Below, in pieces: positions 29,704 through 37,966 of a stretch of 41,504 bases of DNA; position 1 is the first letter of the stretch; each line of letters begins with the position of its first letter. This DNA comes from an uncultured Oscillospiraceae bacterium. GTDB taxonomy: Bacteria; Bacillota; Clostridia; Oscillospirales; Oscillospiraceae. The translations under genes and the position numbers were made by a program. The stretch is taken from positions 1 to 41,504 of the forward strand of contig CANQIO010000011.1 of NCBI GenBank assembly GCA_947624065.1, given 5' to 3'. The notes under the pieces are model-generated. The model searched no databases. It was not told the DNA's origin and saw only the letters and a program-made list of their open reading frames with translations.

Positions 29704-31008
29704 ATGCGGATGAGCGACCTGATCGAGAAAAAGCGGGACGGGGGCGTGCTGAGCCCGGCGGAGATCCGCTGGATGATCGAGGGCTATACCAGGGGGGACA
29801 TCCCCGACTACCAGATGAGCGCCATGTGCATGGCCGTCTATTTCCGGGGCATGGACCCGGAGGAGACCTATGAGCTGACCATGGCCATGCTGGACTCCGG
29901 CGACAGGATCGACCTTTCCGCCGTGTCCGGGATCAAGGCCGACAAGCACTCCACCGGCGGCGTGGGGGACAAGACCAGCCTGGTGTTGTGCCCCATGGTG
30001 GCGGCCTGCGGGGTGAAGATGGCGAAGCTGTCCGGCAGGGGCCTGGGCCACACCGGCGGCACCATCGACAAGCTGGAGAGCTTTCCCGGCTTCACCACGG
30101 CCCTGGCGGAGGACGCTTTTTTGCGGCAGGTCGACCAGGTGGGCTTCGCCATTGCCGGCCAGACGGCGGAGCTGTGCCCGGCGGACAAGAAGCTCTACGC
30201 CCTGCGGGACGTGACCGCCACGGTGGCCTCCCGGCCGCTGATCGTGAGCAGTATCCTGTCCAAGAAGCTGGCCGCGGGGGCGGACGTGATCGTGCTGGAC
30301 GTGAAGTGCGGCTCCGGGGCGTTCATGCACACGGAGCAGGACGCCTTCGACCTGGCCAGAGGCCTGGCCGAGACGGGCCGCCGGGCGGGGAAAAAGGTCA
30401 CGGCCGTGGTCACGGATATGGATGAGCCCCTGGGCCGGGCCGTGGGAAACGCCCTGGAGGTGAAGGAGGCCCTCTCTGCCCTGCGGGGCGAGTTTCGGGA
30501 GGACCTGATGGAGCTGTGCCTGACGCTGGGCAGCCAGATCCTGGTGGGCGGCGGCGCGGCGGCGGATGAGGCCGCGGCCCGCGCCATGCTGGAAAAGGCG
30601 GTGTCCTCCGGCGCGGCGCTGGAGAAGTTCGCCCAGTTCGTCCGGGCCCAGGGGGGCGACAGCGCGGCGGTATACGATCCCGCGCTGCTGCCCCAGGCGC
30701 CGGTGCAGCTGCCGGTGCCCGCCGGGACCGGCGGATGGGTGCGGCGCATCCATGCCCAGGACGTGGGCCTGGTGAGCATGCGGCTGGGAGGCGGACGGGC
30801 CTCCAAGGAGGACGAGATCGACCTGGCCGTGGGCGTGGTGCTGAACAAAAAGGTGGGCGAGGCCGTGGCGCCCGGCGAGAGCCTGGGCACCATCCACGCC
30901 CGCACGGAAGAGGCGGCGGCCCAGGCGGCGGAGATGCTGCGCGCCTGCTTCGAGATCGGCCCGGAGCGGGCGGAGCGGCCGCCGTTCATCAAGGGCGTGG
31001 TGCGGTAA
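29704..31008 (+). CDS. pdp: Pyrimidine-nucleoside phosphorylase
   Basis: This enzyme splits thymidine, deoxyuridine or uridine with phosphate, giving the base and (deoxy)ribose 1-phosphate. The 434-residue protein has the family signature KADKHSTGGVGDKTSLVL, the SGRGLGHTGGTIDKLES motif and KCGSGAFMHT (phosphate and sugar contacts). A C-terminal barrel-sandwich domain has RIHAQDVG and ASKEDEIDLAVG. Firmicutes enzymes of this type usually accept uridine as well as thymidine. ATG 29704 follows GGGAGG. It is the first gene of an operon whose other members are sugar- and redox-related, 10 nt ahead of the first aldo/keto reductase. Confidence 0.95.
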   Translation: MRMSDLIEKKRDGGVLSPAEIRWMIEGYTRGDIPDYQMSAMCMAVYFRGMDPEETYELTMAMLDSGDRIDLSAVSGIKADKHSTGGVGDKTSLVLCPMVAACGVKMAKLSGRGLGHTGGTIDKLESFPGFTTALAEDAFLRQVDQVGFAIAGQTAELCPADKKLYALRDVTATVASRPLIVSSILSKKLAAGADVIVLDVKCGSGAFMHTEQDAFDLARGLAETGRRAGKKVTAVVTDMDEPLGRAVGNALEVKEALSALRGEFREDLMELCLTLGSQILVGGGAAADEAAARAMLEKAVSSGAALEKFAQFVRAQGGDSAAVYDPALLPQAPVQLPVPAGTGGWVRRIHAQDVGLVSMRLGGGRASKEDEIDLAVGVVLNKKVGEAVAPGESLGTIHARTEEAAAQAAEMLRACFEIGPERAERPPFIKGVVR

Positions 31009-31018
31009 GGAGAGAAAG

Positions 31019-32146
31019 ATGCCGGAGAGAAATCCTTTTTTCCCTGAGATCAGCGGCCGGCTGGGCCTGGGGTGCATGCGCATGCCCAGGGCTGGGGACG
31101 GGGTGGACATGCCCCTGACGGAGAAGCTCGTCGACCTGCTCATGGCCAGGGGCTACAACTACTTTGACACGGCCCACGGCTATGTGGACGGCAAGAGCGA
31201 GACGGCGCTGCGCCGGCTGCTGGTCGAGAGATATCCCCGGGACAGCTTCGTGCTGGCCGACAAGCTGTCCACCGCGTTTTTTGAGCGGGAGGAGGATATC
31301 CGCCCGCTGTTCGAGAGCCAGCTGGCCGCCTGCGGGGTGGACTATTTCGACTTTTACCTGATGCACGCCCAGCGGGAGGACCTGTACGACAAGTTCATGG
31401 CCTGCCGGGCCTATGAGACGGCGGCAGCGCTGAAGGCGGAGGGGAGGATCCGCCACTTTGGCGTGTCCTTCCACGGCACGGCGGCGTTTTTGGAGCGGCT
31501 TTTGGACGAGCAGCCGGGGATCGAGGCGGTGCAGATCCAGTTCAACTACCTGGACTATCCCGACCCGGTGATCCAGAGCGGCGCCTGCTATGAGGTGTGC
31601 CGGGCGCGGGGCGTGCCGGTGTTCGTGATGGAGCCGGTGAAGGGAGGGAGCCTGGCCCGCCTGCCCCAGGCGGCGGCCAGAGAGCTGGAGCCCCTGGGAG
31701 ACGTGAGCCAGGCCGCCCTCGCGCTGCGCTATGCCGCCGGATTCGACGGCGTGGCGGTGGTGCTCTCGGGCATGAACTCGGTGGAGCAGCTGGAGGAGAA
31801 CGCGGCCCTTATGGAGCGGCCGGCGCCGCTGACGGAGGCGGAGCGGGCGGCCCTGGACCGGGTGCGGGACAGCTACCGGACCATGGATCTGATCGGCTGT
31901 ACCGGGTGCCGGTACTGCGTGGACGGGTGCCCGGCCCGGATCGCCATCCCGGACGTGCTGGCATGCGTCAACAACCAGCGGCTCTACGGCGGGGACAAGT
32001 CCGCGTATTATTACCAGAACGTCTATACATACAAGCGCGGCCGGGCATCGGACTGCGTCCGGTGCGGCCAGTGCGAGCACGCCTGTCCCCAGCGCCTGCC
32101 CATCCGGGAGCTGCTGGCGGTGGCGGCGGAGATGTTTGACACATGA
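31019..32146 (+). CDS. Aldo/keto reductase with C-terminal 2[4Fe-4S] ferredoxin domain (first copy)
   Basis: This is a 375-residue fusion of an aldo/keto reductase barrel and a ferredoxin-like tail. The barrel shows GLGCMRMP, YFDTAHGYVDGKSE (catalytic Asp and Tyr), ADKLS (Lys), LMHA (His) and FVMEPVKGGSL. The tail has CTGCRYCVDGCP and CVRCGQCEHACP, two CxxCxxCxxxCP sets for two clusters. Such proteins are common in clostridia and act on unknown substrates, possibly linking NAD(P)H or a carbonyl to ferredoxin. It is the paralogue of the gene at 33652 in the same operon. The overall layout is clear, the reaction is not. Confidence 0.92.
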   Translation: MPERNPFFPEISGRLGLGCMRMPRAGDGVDMPLTEKLVDLLMARGYNYFDTAHGYVDGKSETALRRLLVERYPRDSFVLADKLSTAFFEREEDIRPLFESQLAACGVDYFDFYLMHAQREDLYDKFMACRAYETAAALKAEGRIRHFGVSFHGTAAFLERLLDEQPGIEAVQIQFNYLDYPDPVIQSGACYEVCRARGVPVFVMEPVKGGSLARLPQAAARELEPLGDVSQAALALRYAAGFDGVAVVLSGMNSVEQLEENAALMERPAPLTEAERAALDRVRDSYRTMDLIGCTGCRYCVDGCPARIAIPDVLACVNNQRLYGGDKSAYYYQNVYTYKRGRASDCVRCGQCEHACPQRLPIRELLAVAAEMFDT

Positions 32147-32192
32147 CGGCGGGCGGGAGCTGCCGCGCCGGACGGAGACAGGAGGCGGGAGC

Positions 32193-32627
32193 ATGAGCGA
32201 AAAAAACGGCCGCCGGTGCCTTTTGCTGGACGGGCAGGGCGGCGGCATCGGCGCGCAGCTGGCGCGGCTGCTGGCGAAGGAGCTGCCGGCGGGCTGGGAG
32301 CTGCTGGCGGTGGGCACCAACGTGTCCGCCACGGCGGCCATGATCAAGGCGGGGGCCAGCCGGGGCGCCACCGGCGAGAACGCGCTCATCTATAACGCCG
32401 CCAGGGCGGACGTGATCCTGGGGCCCATCGGCATGATCCTGGCCAACGGCATCATGGGAGAGGTCTCCCCGGCCATGGCCGCGGCGGTGTCCGGCTCAGA
32501 GGCGGTGAAGATCCTGATCCCCACGTCCACCTGCGGCGTCTATGTGGCCGGGACGGAGGAGCTGCGGCTGGAGGATTATCTGCACAGGGCCGTGGAACGG
32601 GCCCTGGCAGTGATGACGGCGGAATAA
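32193..32627 (+). CDS. DUF3842 family protein
   Basis: This 144-residue protein of a clostridial family has no known function. It has the family features: LLLDGQGGGIGAQLARL (a Gly-rich, Rossmann-like first loop), AVGTNVSATAAMIKAGA, RGATGENALIYNA, GPIGMILANGIMGEVSP and VKILIPTSTCGVYVAG. The glycine loop suggests binding of a nucleotide or other anion, but no catalytic set is evident. The start at 32193 follows GGAGGCGGGAGC. Its place between a ferredoxin-tailed reductase and a sugar kinase makes it worth testing for a role in the same pathway. Confidence 0.88.
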   Translation: MSEKNGRRCLLLDGQGGGIGAQLARLLAKELPAGWELLAVGTNVSATAAMIKAGASRGATGENALIYNAARADVILGPIGMILANGIMGEVSPAMAAAVSGSEAVKILIPTSTCGVYVAGTEELRLEDYLHRAVERALAVMTAE

Positions 32628-32654
32628 ACAAAGACATATGAGGAGGTAAAAGGG

Positions 32655-33617
32655 ATGGAAAGGTATGATGTGGTCGCGCTGGGCGAGATGCTCATCGACT
32701 TTACGGAGAGCGGCGTATCGGAGCAGGGCAACACCCTCTTTGAGGCCAATCCGGGCGGCGCGCCCTGCAACGTGCTGGCCCTGCTGCAGAAAATGGGCCG
32801 CAGGACAGCCTTCATCGGCAAGGTGGGGAATGATATCTTCGGCCGGCAGCTGGTCGCGGTGGGCCGGGAGGCGGGGATCGACATGTCCGGCGTCACGATG
32901 GACGACGGCGTGCGCACCACGCTGGCGTTCGTCAAGACGGCCCCCGACGGGGACCGGGATTTCTCCTTCTATCGGGACCCCGGCGCGGACATGATGCTTA
33001 CCACCGACGACGTGCCCGAGCAGATGGTGAAAAGCGCGCGGATCTTCCACTTCGGGACCCTCTCGCTGACCCATGAGCCGGTCCGCTCCGCCACGGTGAA
33101 GGCGGTGGCCCTGGCCCGGGAGGCGGGGGCGGTGATCTCCTTCGACCCCAATCTGCGCCCGCCGCTGTGGCGGAACCTGGCCACGGCCAAGACCATGATC
33201 GACTGGGGACTGGCCCAGAGCGACGTGGTCAAGATCGCCGACAACGAGGTCCAGTTCATGACCGGGCTGGAGGACCTGGAGGCCGGCGCGGAGGCCCTGC
33301 GGGAGCGGTACCCCAATATCAAGCTGCTCAACGTCACCGCCGGGGCGGAGGGCAGCTGCGCCTATTACGCCGGACGGCGGGTGTCCGTCCCGGCCTACCG
33401 CCTGGGCGGGACCATCGAGACCACCGGCGCGGGGGACACCTTCTGCGGCAGCGTGCTGCATTTCGTCCTGGAGCGGGGCCTGGAGGGGCTCGCCGACGGG
33501 GAGCTGGAGCAGATGCTCCGCTTCGCCAACGGGGCGGCCTATCTGGTCACCACGAAAAAGGGCGCGATCCGGGCCATGCCCACAAGAGAAGAGGTCCTGG
33601 CGGTGACGGGCCGGTGA
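32655..33617 (+). CDS. PfkB family carbohydrate kinase (fructokinase-like)
   Basis: This is a 320-residue ribokinase-family sugar kinase. It opens with VVALGEMLIDFTESGVSEQG and has NPGGAPCNVL (first PfkB signature region), DPNLRPPLW and NEVQFMTGL. The second signature, ETTGAGDTFCGSVLHFVL, contains the catalytic Asp in GAGD. The sequence style is that of fructokinases (ScrK), but related kinases take other sugars. AGGAGG precedes the ATG. With the phosphorylase and two aldo/keto reductases it may handle a sugar or deoxysugar. Substrate is not proven. Confidence 0.92.
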   Translation: MERYDVVALGEMLIDFTESGVSEQGNTLFEANPGGAPCNVLALLQKMGRRTAFIGKVGNDIFGRQLVAVGREAGIDMSGVTMDDGVRTTLAFVKTAPDGDRDFSFYRDPGADMMLTTDDVPEQMVKSARIFHFGTLSLTHEPVRSATVKAVALAREAGAVISFDPNLRPPLWRNLATAKTMIDWGLAQSDVVKIADNEVQFMTGLEDLEAGAEALRERYPNIKLLNVTAGAEGSCAYYAGRRVSVPAYRLGGTIETTGAGDTFCGSVLHFVLERGLEGLADGELEQMLRFANGAAYLVTTKKGAIRAMPTREEVLAVTGR

Positions 33618-33651
33618 GGTGCGCCGGACGATCAGAGGGAGGACGAGCGGA

Positions 33652-34770
33652 ATGAAAAAACTGGGCTTCGGCCTGATGCGCCTGCCCATGCGGGCGGGAG
33701 ACGGCTCCGGCGGGATCGATATGGATCAGCTCTGCCGGATGGTCGACCTGTTTTTGGAGCGGGGCTATACATACTTTGACACCGCCTGGCTCTATTGCCA
33801 GTTCCAGAGCGAGGCGGCGGTGAAAACGGCGCTGGTGGAGCGCTATCCCCGGGACCGCTTCACCGTGGCGACCAAGCTCCATACGGGCTTTTTCAACACC
33901 CTGGCGGAGCGGGACGACATCTTCTCCGAGCAGCTGCGCAAGACCGGCGCGGGGTATTTCGACTACTATCTGCTCCACGGGGTGGAGGGCAACAACCTGC
34001 CCAAGTTCGAGGCGCTGGACTGCTTTTCCTGGCTGCTGGAAAAACGGGACAGGGGCCTGGTGCGCCACGCGGGGTTCTCCTATCACGACGGGCCGGAGCT
34101 GCTGGATACGCTGCTGACCCGGTATCCGCAGATGGAGTTCGTGCAGCTGCAGTTGAACTATCTGGATTGGGACAGCCGGTGGGTCCGGGCCCGGGAGTGC
34201 TATGAGGTGTGCGTCAAACACGGCAAGCCCGTGGTGGTGATGGAGCCGGTGAAGGGCGGCACCCTGGCCGACCTGCCGCCGGAGGCGGAGGCGCTTTTGA
34301 AGCGGCGCGCGCCGGAGGCGTCCTGCGCCAGCTGGGCGCTGCGGTTTGCCGCGGCGCTGCCTAACGTGATGGTGGTGCTCTCCGGCATGAGCGATCTGGC
34401 ACAAATGGAGGACAACACCGCCGCCCTCGCGGACGCCGCGCCGCTGACGGAGGAGGAGAACGCCGCCCTGGCCCAGGTGGCGCAGATCATCCGCGCCCAG
34501 GTGGCCGTGCCGTGCACCGGCTGCGGCTACTGCGCCCCCGGCTGCCCCCGGCACATCGACATCCCCGGCTTCTTTTCCCTGTACAACAAGCAGATGCGCG
34601 AGCGGGCCGGCGGGGGATGGACGCCCAACTTCACCCAGTATGAGCTTTTGACGGCCAGGTCCGGCCGCTCGGCGGACTGCCTGGCCTGCGGCCAGTGCGA
34701 GGGGGTATGCCCCCAGCATCTGCCCATCGTCGATACCCTGCGCAAGGTGACGGAGACCTTTGGCGGCTGA
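33652..34770 (+). CDS. Aldo/keto reductase with C-terminal 2[4Fe-4S] ferredoxin domain (second copy)
   Basis: This 372-residue paralogue of the reductase at 31019 has the same fold order. The barrel shows GFGLMRLP, YFDTAWLYCQFQSE, ATKLH, YLLHGV and VVMEPVKGGTL, so the catalytic tetrad is retained. The tail has CTGCGYCAPGCP and CLACGQCEGVCP, again two cluster sets. The residue after the catalytic Asp-Thr-Ala differs (Trp-Leu-Tyr versus His-Gly-Tyr in the first copy), which suggests a different substrate. GGGAGG precedes ATG 33652. A frame extension upstream to 33619 lacks a ribosome binding site. Confidence 0.92.
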   Translation: MKKLGFGLMRLPMRAGDGSGGIDMDQLCRMVDLFLERGYTYFDTAWLYCQFQSEAAVKTALVERYPRDRFTVATKLHTGFFNTLAERDDIFSEQLRKTGAGYFDYYLLHGVEGNNLPKFEALDCFSWLLEKRDRGLVRHAGFSYHDGPELLDTLLTRYPQMEFVQLQLNYLDWDSRWVRARECYEVCVKHGKPVVVMEPVKGGTLADLPPEAEALLKRRAPEASCASWALRFAAALPNVMVVLSGMSDLAQMEDNTAALADAAPLTEEENAALAQVAQIIRAQVAVPCTGCGYCAPGCPRHIDIPGFFSLYNKQMRERAGGGWTPNFTQYELLTARSGRSADCLACGQCEGVCPQHLPIVDTLRKVTETFGG

Positions 34771-34808
34771 GGCCGCCGGGCGGGAGCGCGCGGAAGGAGG
34801 CGGCCGGC

Positions 34809-35639
34809 ATGATCCGGCGGGTGGCGGGGGCATTTTTCAGCCCCTGCGGCAATGTGGAAAAGGTGGTCCGGGCCATGGCGGACGCCGCCGGGGCCCGGCT
34901 GGGCGTGCCGGTGGGATACGCGGACATCACCCTGCCCTGCGGACGGGCGGGAGACCTGACTTGGGGAGAGGACACCTTGCTCATCTTGGGCACGCCGGTG
35001 TATGCCGGCCGGGTGCCCAACAAGCTGGCCCCGTACCTGGCGGCGCATATCCGCGGGACGGGATGGGCCGTGCCGGTGGTGTGCTTCGGCAACCGGGCTT
35101 TTGACAACGCCCTGGCGGAGCTGGCGGCGATCCTGACGAACGGCGGCTTTCGCCTGGCTGGCGCCGCGGCGGTGGTGACGGAGCACAGCTTCTCGCCCCG
35201 TCTGGCTCCCGGCAGCCCTGGGGCGGAGGAGCTGGCTGTGGCCGCGGCCTTTGCCGCAGGCGCGGCGGAGGACGCCCAGGCCGGGAGGGCGCTGGACACG
35301 GCCGCCGTGCCCGGCGATGCGGACGCGCCCTACTATACGCCCCTGACCCTGGAGGGGACGCCGGCCCGGTTTTTGAAGGCCGTCCCGGCGGTGGATCAGG
35401 ACAAATGTATCCGCTGCGGCACCTGCGGGGCGGTGTGTCCCATGGGCAGCGTGGACCGGGACGATCCGGCGGCCATGACGGGCGTTTGCATCAAGTGTCA
35501 GGCATGCGTCAAGCGTTGCCCCGCCGGGGCGCGGCGGTTCACGGATGAGGCGTTTTTGTCCCACGTGCGGATGCTGGAGCGGGACTATGTCCGCCCGGCA
35601 GGATCGGTATATATCCGGGCGGGGGAGGCGGCGCGGTGA
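34809..35639 (+). CDS. Flavodoxin-like / 4Fe-4S protein of the EFR1 type
   Basis: This 276-residue electron-transfer protein has an N-terminal flavodoxin-like domain (about 1-150: GAFFSPCGNVEKVV in place of the usual FSxTGNT phosphate loop, then LLILGTPVYAGRVPNK). The C-terminal ferredoxin domain has CIRCGTCGAVCP and CIKCQACVKRCP (about 200-245). Proteins of this pattern are numerous in clostridia and have few tested functions. As last gene of the operon it could pass electrons to or from the two reductases. AAGGAGG precedes ATG 34809. Confidence 0.88.
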   Translation: MIRRVAGAFFSPCGNVEKVVRAMADAAGARLGVPVGYADITLPCGRAGDLTWGEDTLLILGTPVYAGRVPNKLAPYLAAHIRGTGWAVPVVCFGNRAFDNALAELAAILTNGGFRLAGAAAVVTEHSFSPRLAPGSPGAEELAVAAAFAAGAAEDAQAGRALDTAAVPGDADAPYYTPLTLEGTPARFLKAVPAVDQDKCIRCGTCGAVCPMGSVDRDDPAAMTGVCIKCQACVKRCPAGARRFTDEAFLSHVRMLERDYVRPAGSVYIRAGEAAR

Positions 35640-35670
35640 CTTTTCGCGCCGCGGGACGCCGTTTTGCGCC

Positions 35671-35696
35671 AAAAGGGTGGCGGGACGCGCCCTTTT
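35671..35696 (+). terminator. Probable terminator after the reductase operon
   Basis: AAAAGGG (35671-35677) pairs with CCCTTTT (35690-35696), with an inner GCG/CGC pairing and small bulges. It precedes the AIM24-family gene, whose start lies 55 nt downstream. Confidence 0.45.
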
Positions 35697-35751
35697 CGTG
35701 GCATAATGGAAAAAACGGGGCGCGCCCCGTATCGGAAAGGAGATAAACACG

Positions 35752-36432
35752 ATGAGATATGAGATCCTGGGGGAGACCCTGCCGGTGGTGGTGTGCCATC
35801 TGGCCGCCGGAGAGAGCATGTTCAACGAGAGCGGCTCCATGAGCTGGATGAGCCCCAATATGCGCATGGAGACCAGCTCCAACGGCGGCGTGGGAAAGGC
35901 CCTGGGCCGGATGTTCGCCGGCGAGAGGTTCTTCCAGAACGTCTACACCGCCCAGGGCGGCGAGGGGCTGATCGCGTTCGCGTCCAGCTTCCCCGGCTCC
36001 ATCAAGCCCTTTGAGGTCGCCCCCGGCCGGGAGGTCGTCTTTCAGAAGAGCGCGTTTTTGGCGGGCGAGGCCACGGTGCAGCTGTCCGTCCACTTCAACA
36101 GGAAGCTGGGCGCGGGCCTGTTCGGCGGCGAGGGCTTCATCATGCAGAAGGTGTCCGGCAGCGGCGTCGCCTTCGCGGAGTTCGACGGCCACGTGGTGGA
36201 ATATGACCTGGCGGCCGGGCAGCAGATCGTGGTGGATACGGGCCATCTGGCGGCGATGGACGCCAGCTGCTCCATGGATGTCCAGACTGTGAAGGGCGCG
36301 AAAAACGTGCTGTTCGGCGGCGAGGGGCTGTTTTTGACCACCGTCACCGGCCCGGGCCGGGTGTGGCTGCAGACCATGCCGCTGAGCAATGTGGCCGGCG
36401 TGCTGCTGCCCTACATGCCCACCAGCAGCTGA
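35752..36432 (+). CDS. AIM24 / TIGR00266 family protein
   Basis: This is a 226-residue all-beta protein of a widespread family of unknown biochemical role, named after a yeast mitochondrial inheritance gene. Family features seen are: VCHLAAGESMFNESGSMSWM near the start; FFQNVYTAQGGEGLIAFAS; GSIKPFEVAPGREVVFQKSAFLA; and the closing PGRVWLQTMPLSNVA. There is no signal peptide. AAAGGAG lies 8 nt before ATG 35752. It is monocistronic and ends at a bidirectional terminator. A shell- or assembly-like role has been proposed for the fold, but nothing here shows a function. Confidence 0.9.
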   Translation: MRYEILGETLPVVVCHLAAGESMFNESGSMSWMSPNMRMETSSNGGVGKALGRMFAGERFFQNVYTAQGGEGLIAFASSFPGSIKPFEVAPGREVVFQKSAFLAGEATVQLSVHFNRKLGAGLFGGEGFIMQKVSGSGVAFAEFDGHVVEYDLAAGQQIVVDTGHLAAMDASCSMDVQTVKGAKNVLFGGEGLFLTTVTGPGRVWLQTMPLSNVAGVLLPYMPTSS

Positions 36433-36456
36433 GGCGAAAGCTTTTACAAATGACAA

Positions 36457-36488
36457 AAGTCCGCACTCTCAAAAAAGAGTGCGGACTT
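36457..36488. terminator. Bidirectional terminator between the AIM24 and kinase-like genes
   Basis: AAGTCCGCACTCT and its exact complement form a 13-bp stem around a 6-nt loop. The kinase gene's stop lies at the edge of the 3' arm. Confidence 0.88.
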
Positions 36489-37129
36489 CAATTTTGCGGG
36501 GCCAGGCCGAAGAGCCGCTCCGCCAGGGCCAGCGTCTGATCGACGGTCCGGCTCTCGTCCCGGAGGACCACCGGGAATCCGGAACGGAGGAAGCGGTCGT
36601 ACCGCGCCGGGGAGTTGATCCGCGCCAGGCACTGACGGAAATTCTCCAGCGCCCGCTCCGGGTCGGGCTCCTCCATGATCAGCCGGTACAGGAACTGCTT
36701 GTCCCGGTCCGGCCGCTGGAAAAACCGGCGAACGGATATCTCCGGGTCCGCGAGCATGATCAGCACGTGACCGGGCGCCGCGATGGCCCGCAGGGTCTCC
36801 AGGGAGATGTTCGTATCCACGAAAACCGGCTTTTCCTGCCGGCACAGTCCCTCCAGGATGTGCAGCTCCAGGCTCTCGCATTCCCGGCTGGTCCTGTCGA
36901 CCCACGCCTCGTATTCGTCGGGGGACCGGCGGATGAAGTCGTGCCAGTCCTCCAGATCCCTGGTATAGGTCAGGCCGGGAAACGCCTGCGCGTCCAGCTC
37001 CGGCAGGAGGCAGTTATGGTAGTTCTCCCCGCAGGCGATGCCGCCGTGCTTTTCCGCCAGCAGCTTCACCATCGTGGATTTTCCGGCATAAGCGGTCCCG
37101 TTGATGAAATAAACATTACCAAACGGCAT
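36488..37129 (-). CDS. P-loop kinase-like ATPase of unknown substrate
   Basis: This 213-residue protein begins FGNVYFINGTAYAGKST, where GTAYAGKS is a Walker A loop of the nucleotide or small-molecule kinase class. A later KPVFVDTNIS strand ends in Asp and could be Walker B. RRFFQRPDRDKQF resembles a lid with several arginines. It is similar in layout to AAA-type or chloramphenicol-phosphotransferase-like small kinases, but I cannot assign a substrate. ATG 37129 is chosen because AAAGGAG lies about 6 nt upstream; the longer frame is not convincing. It is downstream of rubrerythrin, separated by a hairpin. Confidence 0.72.
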   Translation of the reverse strand: MPFGNVYFINGTAYAGKSTMVKLLAEKHGGIACGENYHNCLLPELDAQAFPGLTYTRDLEDWHDFIRRSPDEYEAWVDRTSRECESLELHILEGLCRQEKPVFVDTNISLETLRAIAAPGHVLIMLADPEISVRRFFQRPDRDKQFLYRLIMEEPDPERALENFRQCLARINSPARYDRFLRSGFPVVLRDESRTVDQTLALAERLFGLAPQN

Positions 37130-37156
37130 GGTGCGCTCCTTTCCGCCCGGACGGAA

Positions 37157-37185
37157 GAGGGGGACGCCGTTCCGGCGTCCCCCTC
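37157..37185 (-). terminator. Hairpin between rubrerythrin and the kinase-like gene
   Basis: GAGGGGGACGCCG and its exact complement form a 13-bp stem around a 3-nt loop. On the minus strand it is followed by TTCCG rather than a T run, so it may allow partial readthrough. Confidence 0.6.
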
Positions 37186-37209
37186 CCGCATGCGCGCCTT
37201 TGCGGCGGA

Positions 37210-37746
37210 TCAGTAGTTCTGGGCGTGTACCTCGAAATAGGACTGGGGATGGGCGCAGGTGGGGCACACGGCGGGCGCCTCGGTGCCCACCACGATGTGG
37301 CCGCAGTTGCGGCACTCCCAGACCTTGACCTCGCTCTTTTTGAATACCTCGGCGGTCTCCACGTTCTTGAGCAGGGCGCGGTAGCGCTCCTCGTGGGTCT
37401 TTTCGATGGCGGCTACCAGCCGGAACTTGACGGCCAACTCGTGGAAGCCCTCCTCGTCGGCGGTCTTGGCGAAGCCCTCATACATATCGGTCCACTCGTA
37501 GTTCTCGCCGTCCGCGGCGGCGGCCAGGTTCTGGGCGGTGTCGCCGATGCCCTCCAGCTCCTTGAACCAGAGCTTGGCGTGCTCCTTCTCGTTGTCGGCG
37601 GTCTTTAAAAACAGGGCGGCGATCTGCTCAAAGCCCTCTTTCTTGGCCTTGGAGGCAAAATAGGTGTACTTGTTGCGGGCCTGGGACTCGCCGGCAAAGG
37701 CGGCCTCCAGGTTCTTCTCGGTCTGCGTGCCAGCGTACTTGCTCAT
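37210..37746 (-). CDS. rbr: Rubrerythrin
   Basis: Rubrerythrin reduces hydrogen peroxide in anaerobes, using electrons from rubredoxin or NAD(P)H systems. The 178-residue protein has the ferritin-like diiron domain ([18 protein letters not shown] with Glu ligands, EKEHAKLW, and EKTHEERY). The C-terminal rubredoxin domain has CRNCG and CPTC, the CxxCG...CPxC iron site. It has its own promoter at 37817-37845 and a GGAGAT ribosome binding site. It indicates an obligate anaerobe exposed to occasional oxygen. Confidence 0.96.
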   Translation of the reverse strand: MSKYAGTQTEKNLEAAFAGESQARNKYTYFASKAKKEGFEQIAALFLKTADNEKEHAKLWFKELEGIGDTAQNLAAAADGENYEWTDMYEGFAKTADEEGFHELAVKFRLVAAIEKTHEERYRALLKNVETAEVFKKSEVKVWECRNCGHIVVGTEAPAVCPTCAHPQSYFEVHAQNY

Positions 37747-37816
37747 GGCGCGATCTCCTTTGCTCTCGGACTCACGGTCTGCCCGCCGGGTCGGCGGGCC
37801 AGCCGTGGATGGTCAG

Positions 37817-37845
37817 ATTTTACCATACGGCCGACGGCCTGTCAA
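37817..37845 (-). promoter_or_regulatory. Rubrerythrin promoter
   Basis: On the minus strand TTGACA (37840-37845) and TAAAAT (37817-37822) are 17 nt apart. The leader of about 65 nt contains a strong GGCCCGCCGAC/GTCGGCGGGC-type stem at about 37786-37803. No PerR box is evident. Confidence 0.75.
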
Positions 37846-37881
37846 TTCCGTCTCCGTGCCCCTTGGGCTATGGCGCAAGCC

Positions 37882-37910
37882 TTGCATTTTCCGGGCAAAT
37901 ATGGTAACAT
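37882..37910 (+). promoter_or_regulatory. uppP promoter
   Basis: TTGCAT (37882-37887) and TAACAT (37905-37910) are 17 nt apart. The -10 is embedded in the first of two GGTAACATA repeats. Confidence 0.55.
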
Positions 37911-37928
37911 ACTATTTTAGGTAACATA
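37903..37928 (+). repeat. Direct repeat GGTAACATA in the uppP promoter
   Basis: Identical 9-mers at 37903-37911 and 37920-37928 start 17 nt apart. The first overlaps the -10, and the second lies just past the predicted transcription start. They may be an operator. Confidence 0.4.
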
Positions 37929-37966
37929 ACGCCAAGGCTCCGGCCGGGCGTTGGAGGGAGAAGCCT

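Noticed and set aside
37747-37816. Another copy of the hairpin repeat before rubrerythrin
   Set aside because: The GC-rich inverted repeat here does not share the CATGGTAT ends or the sequence of the 76-bp unit.
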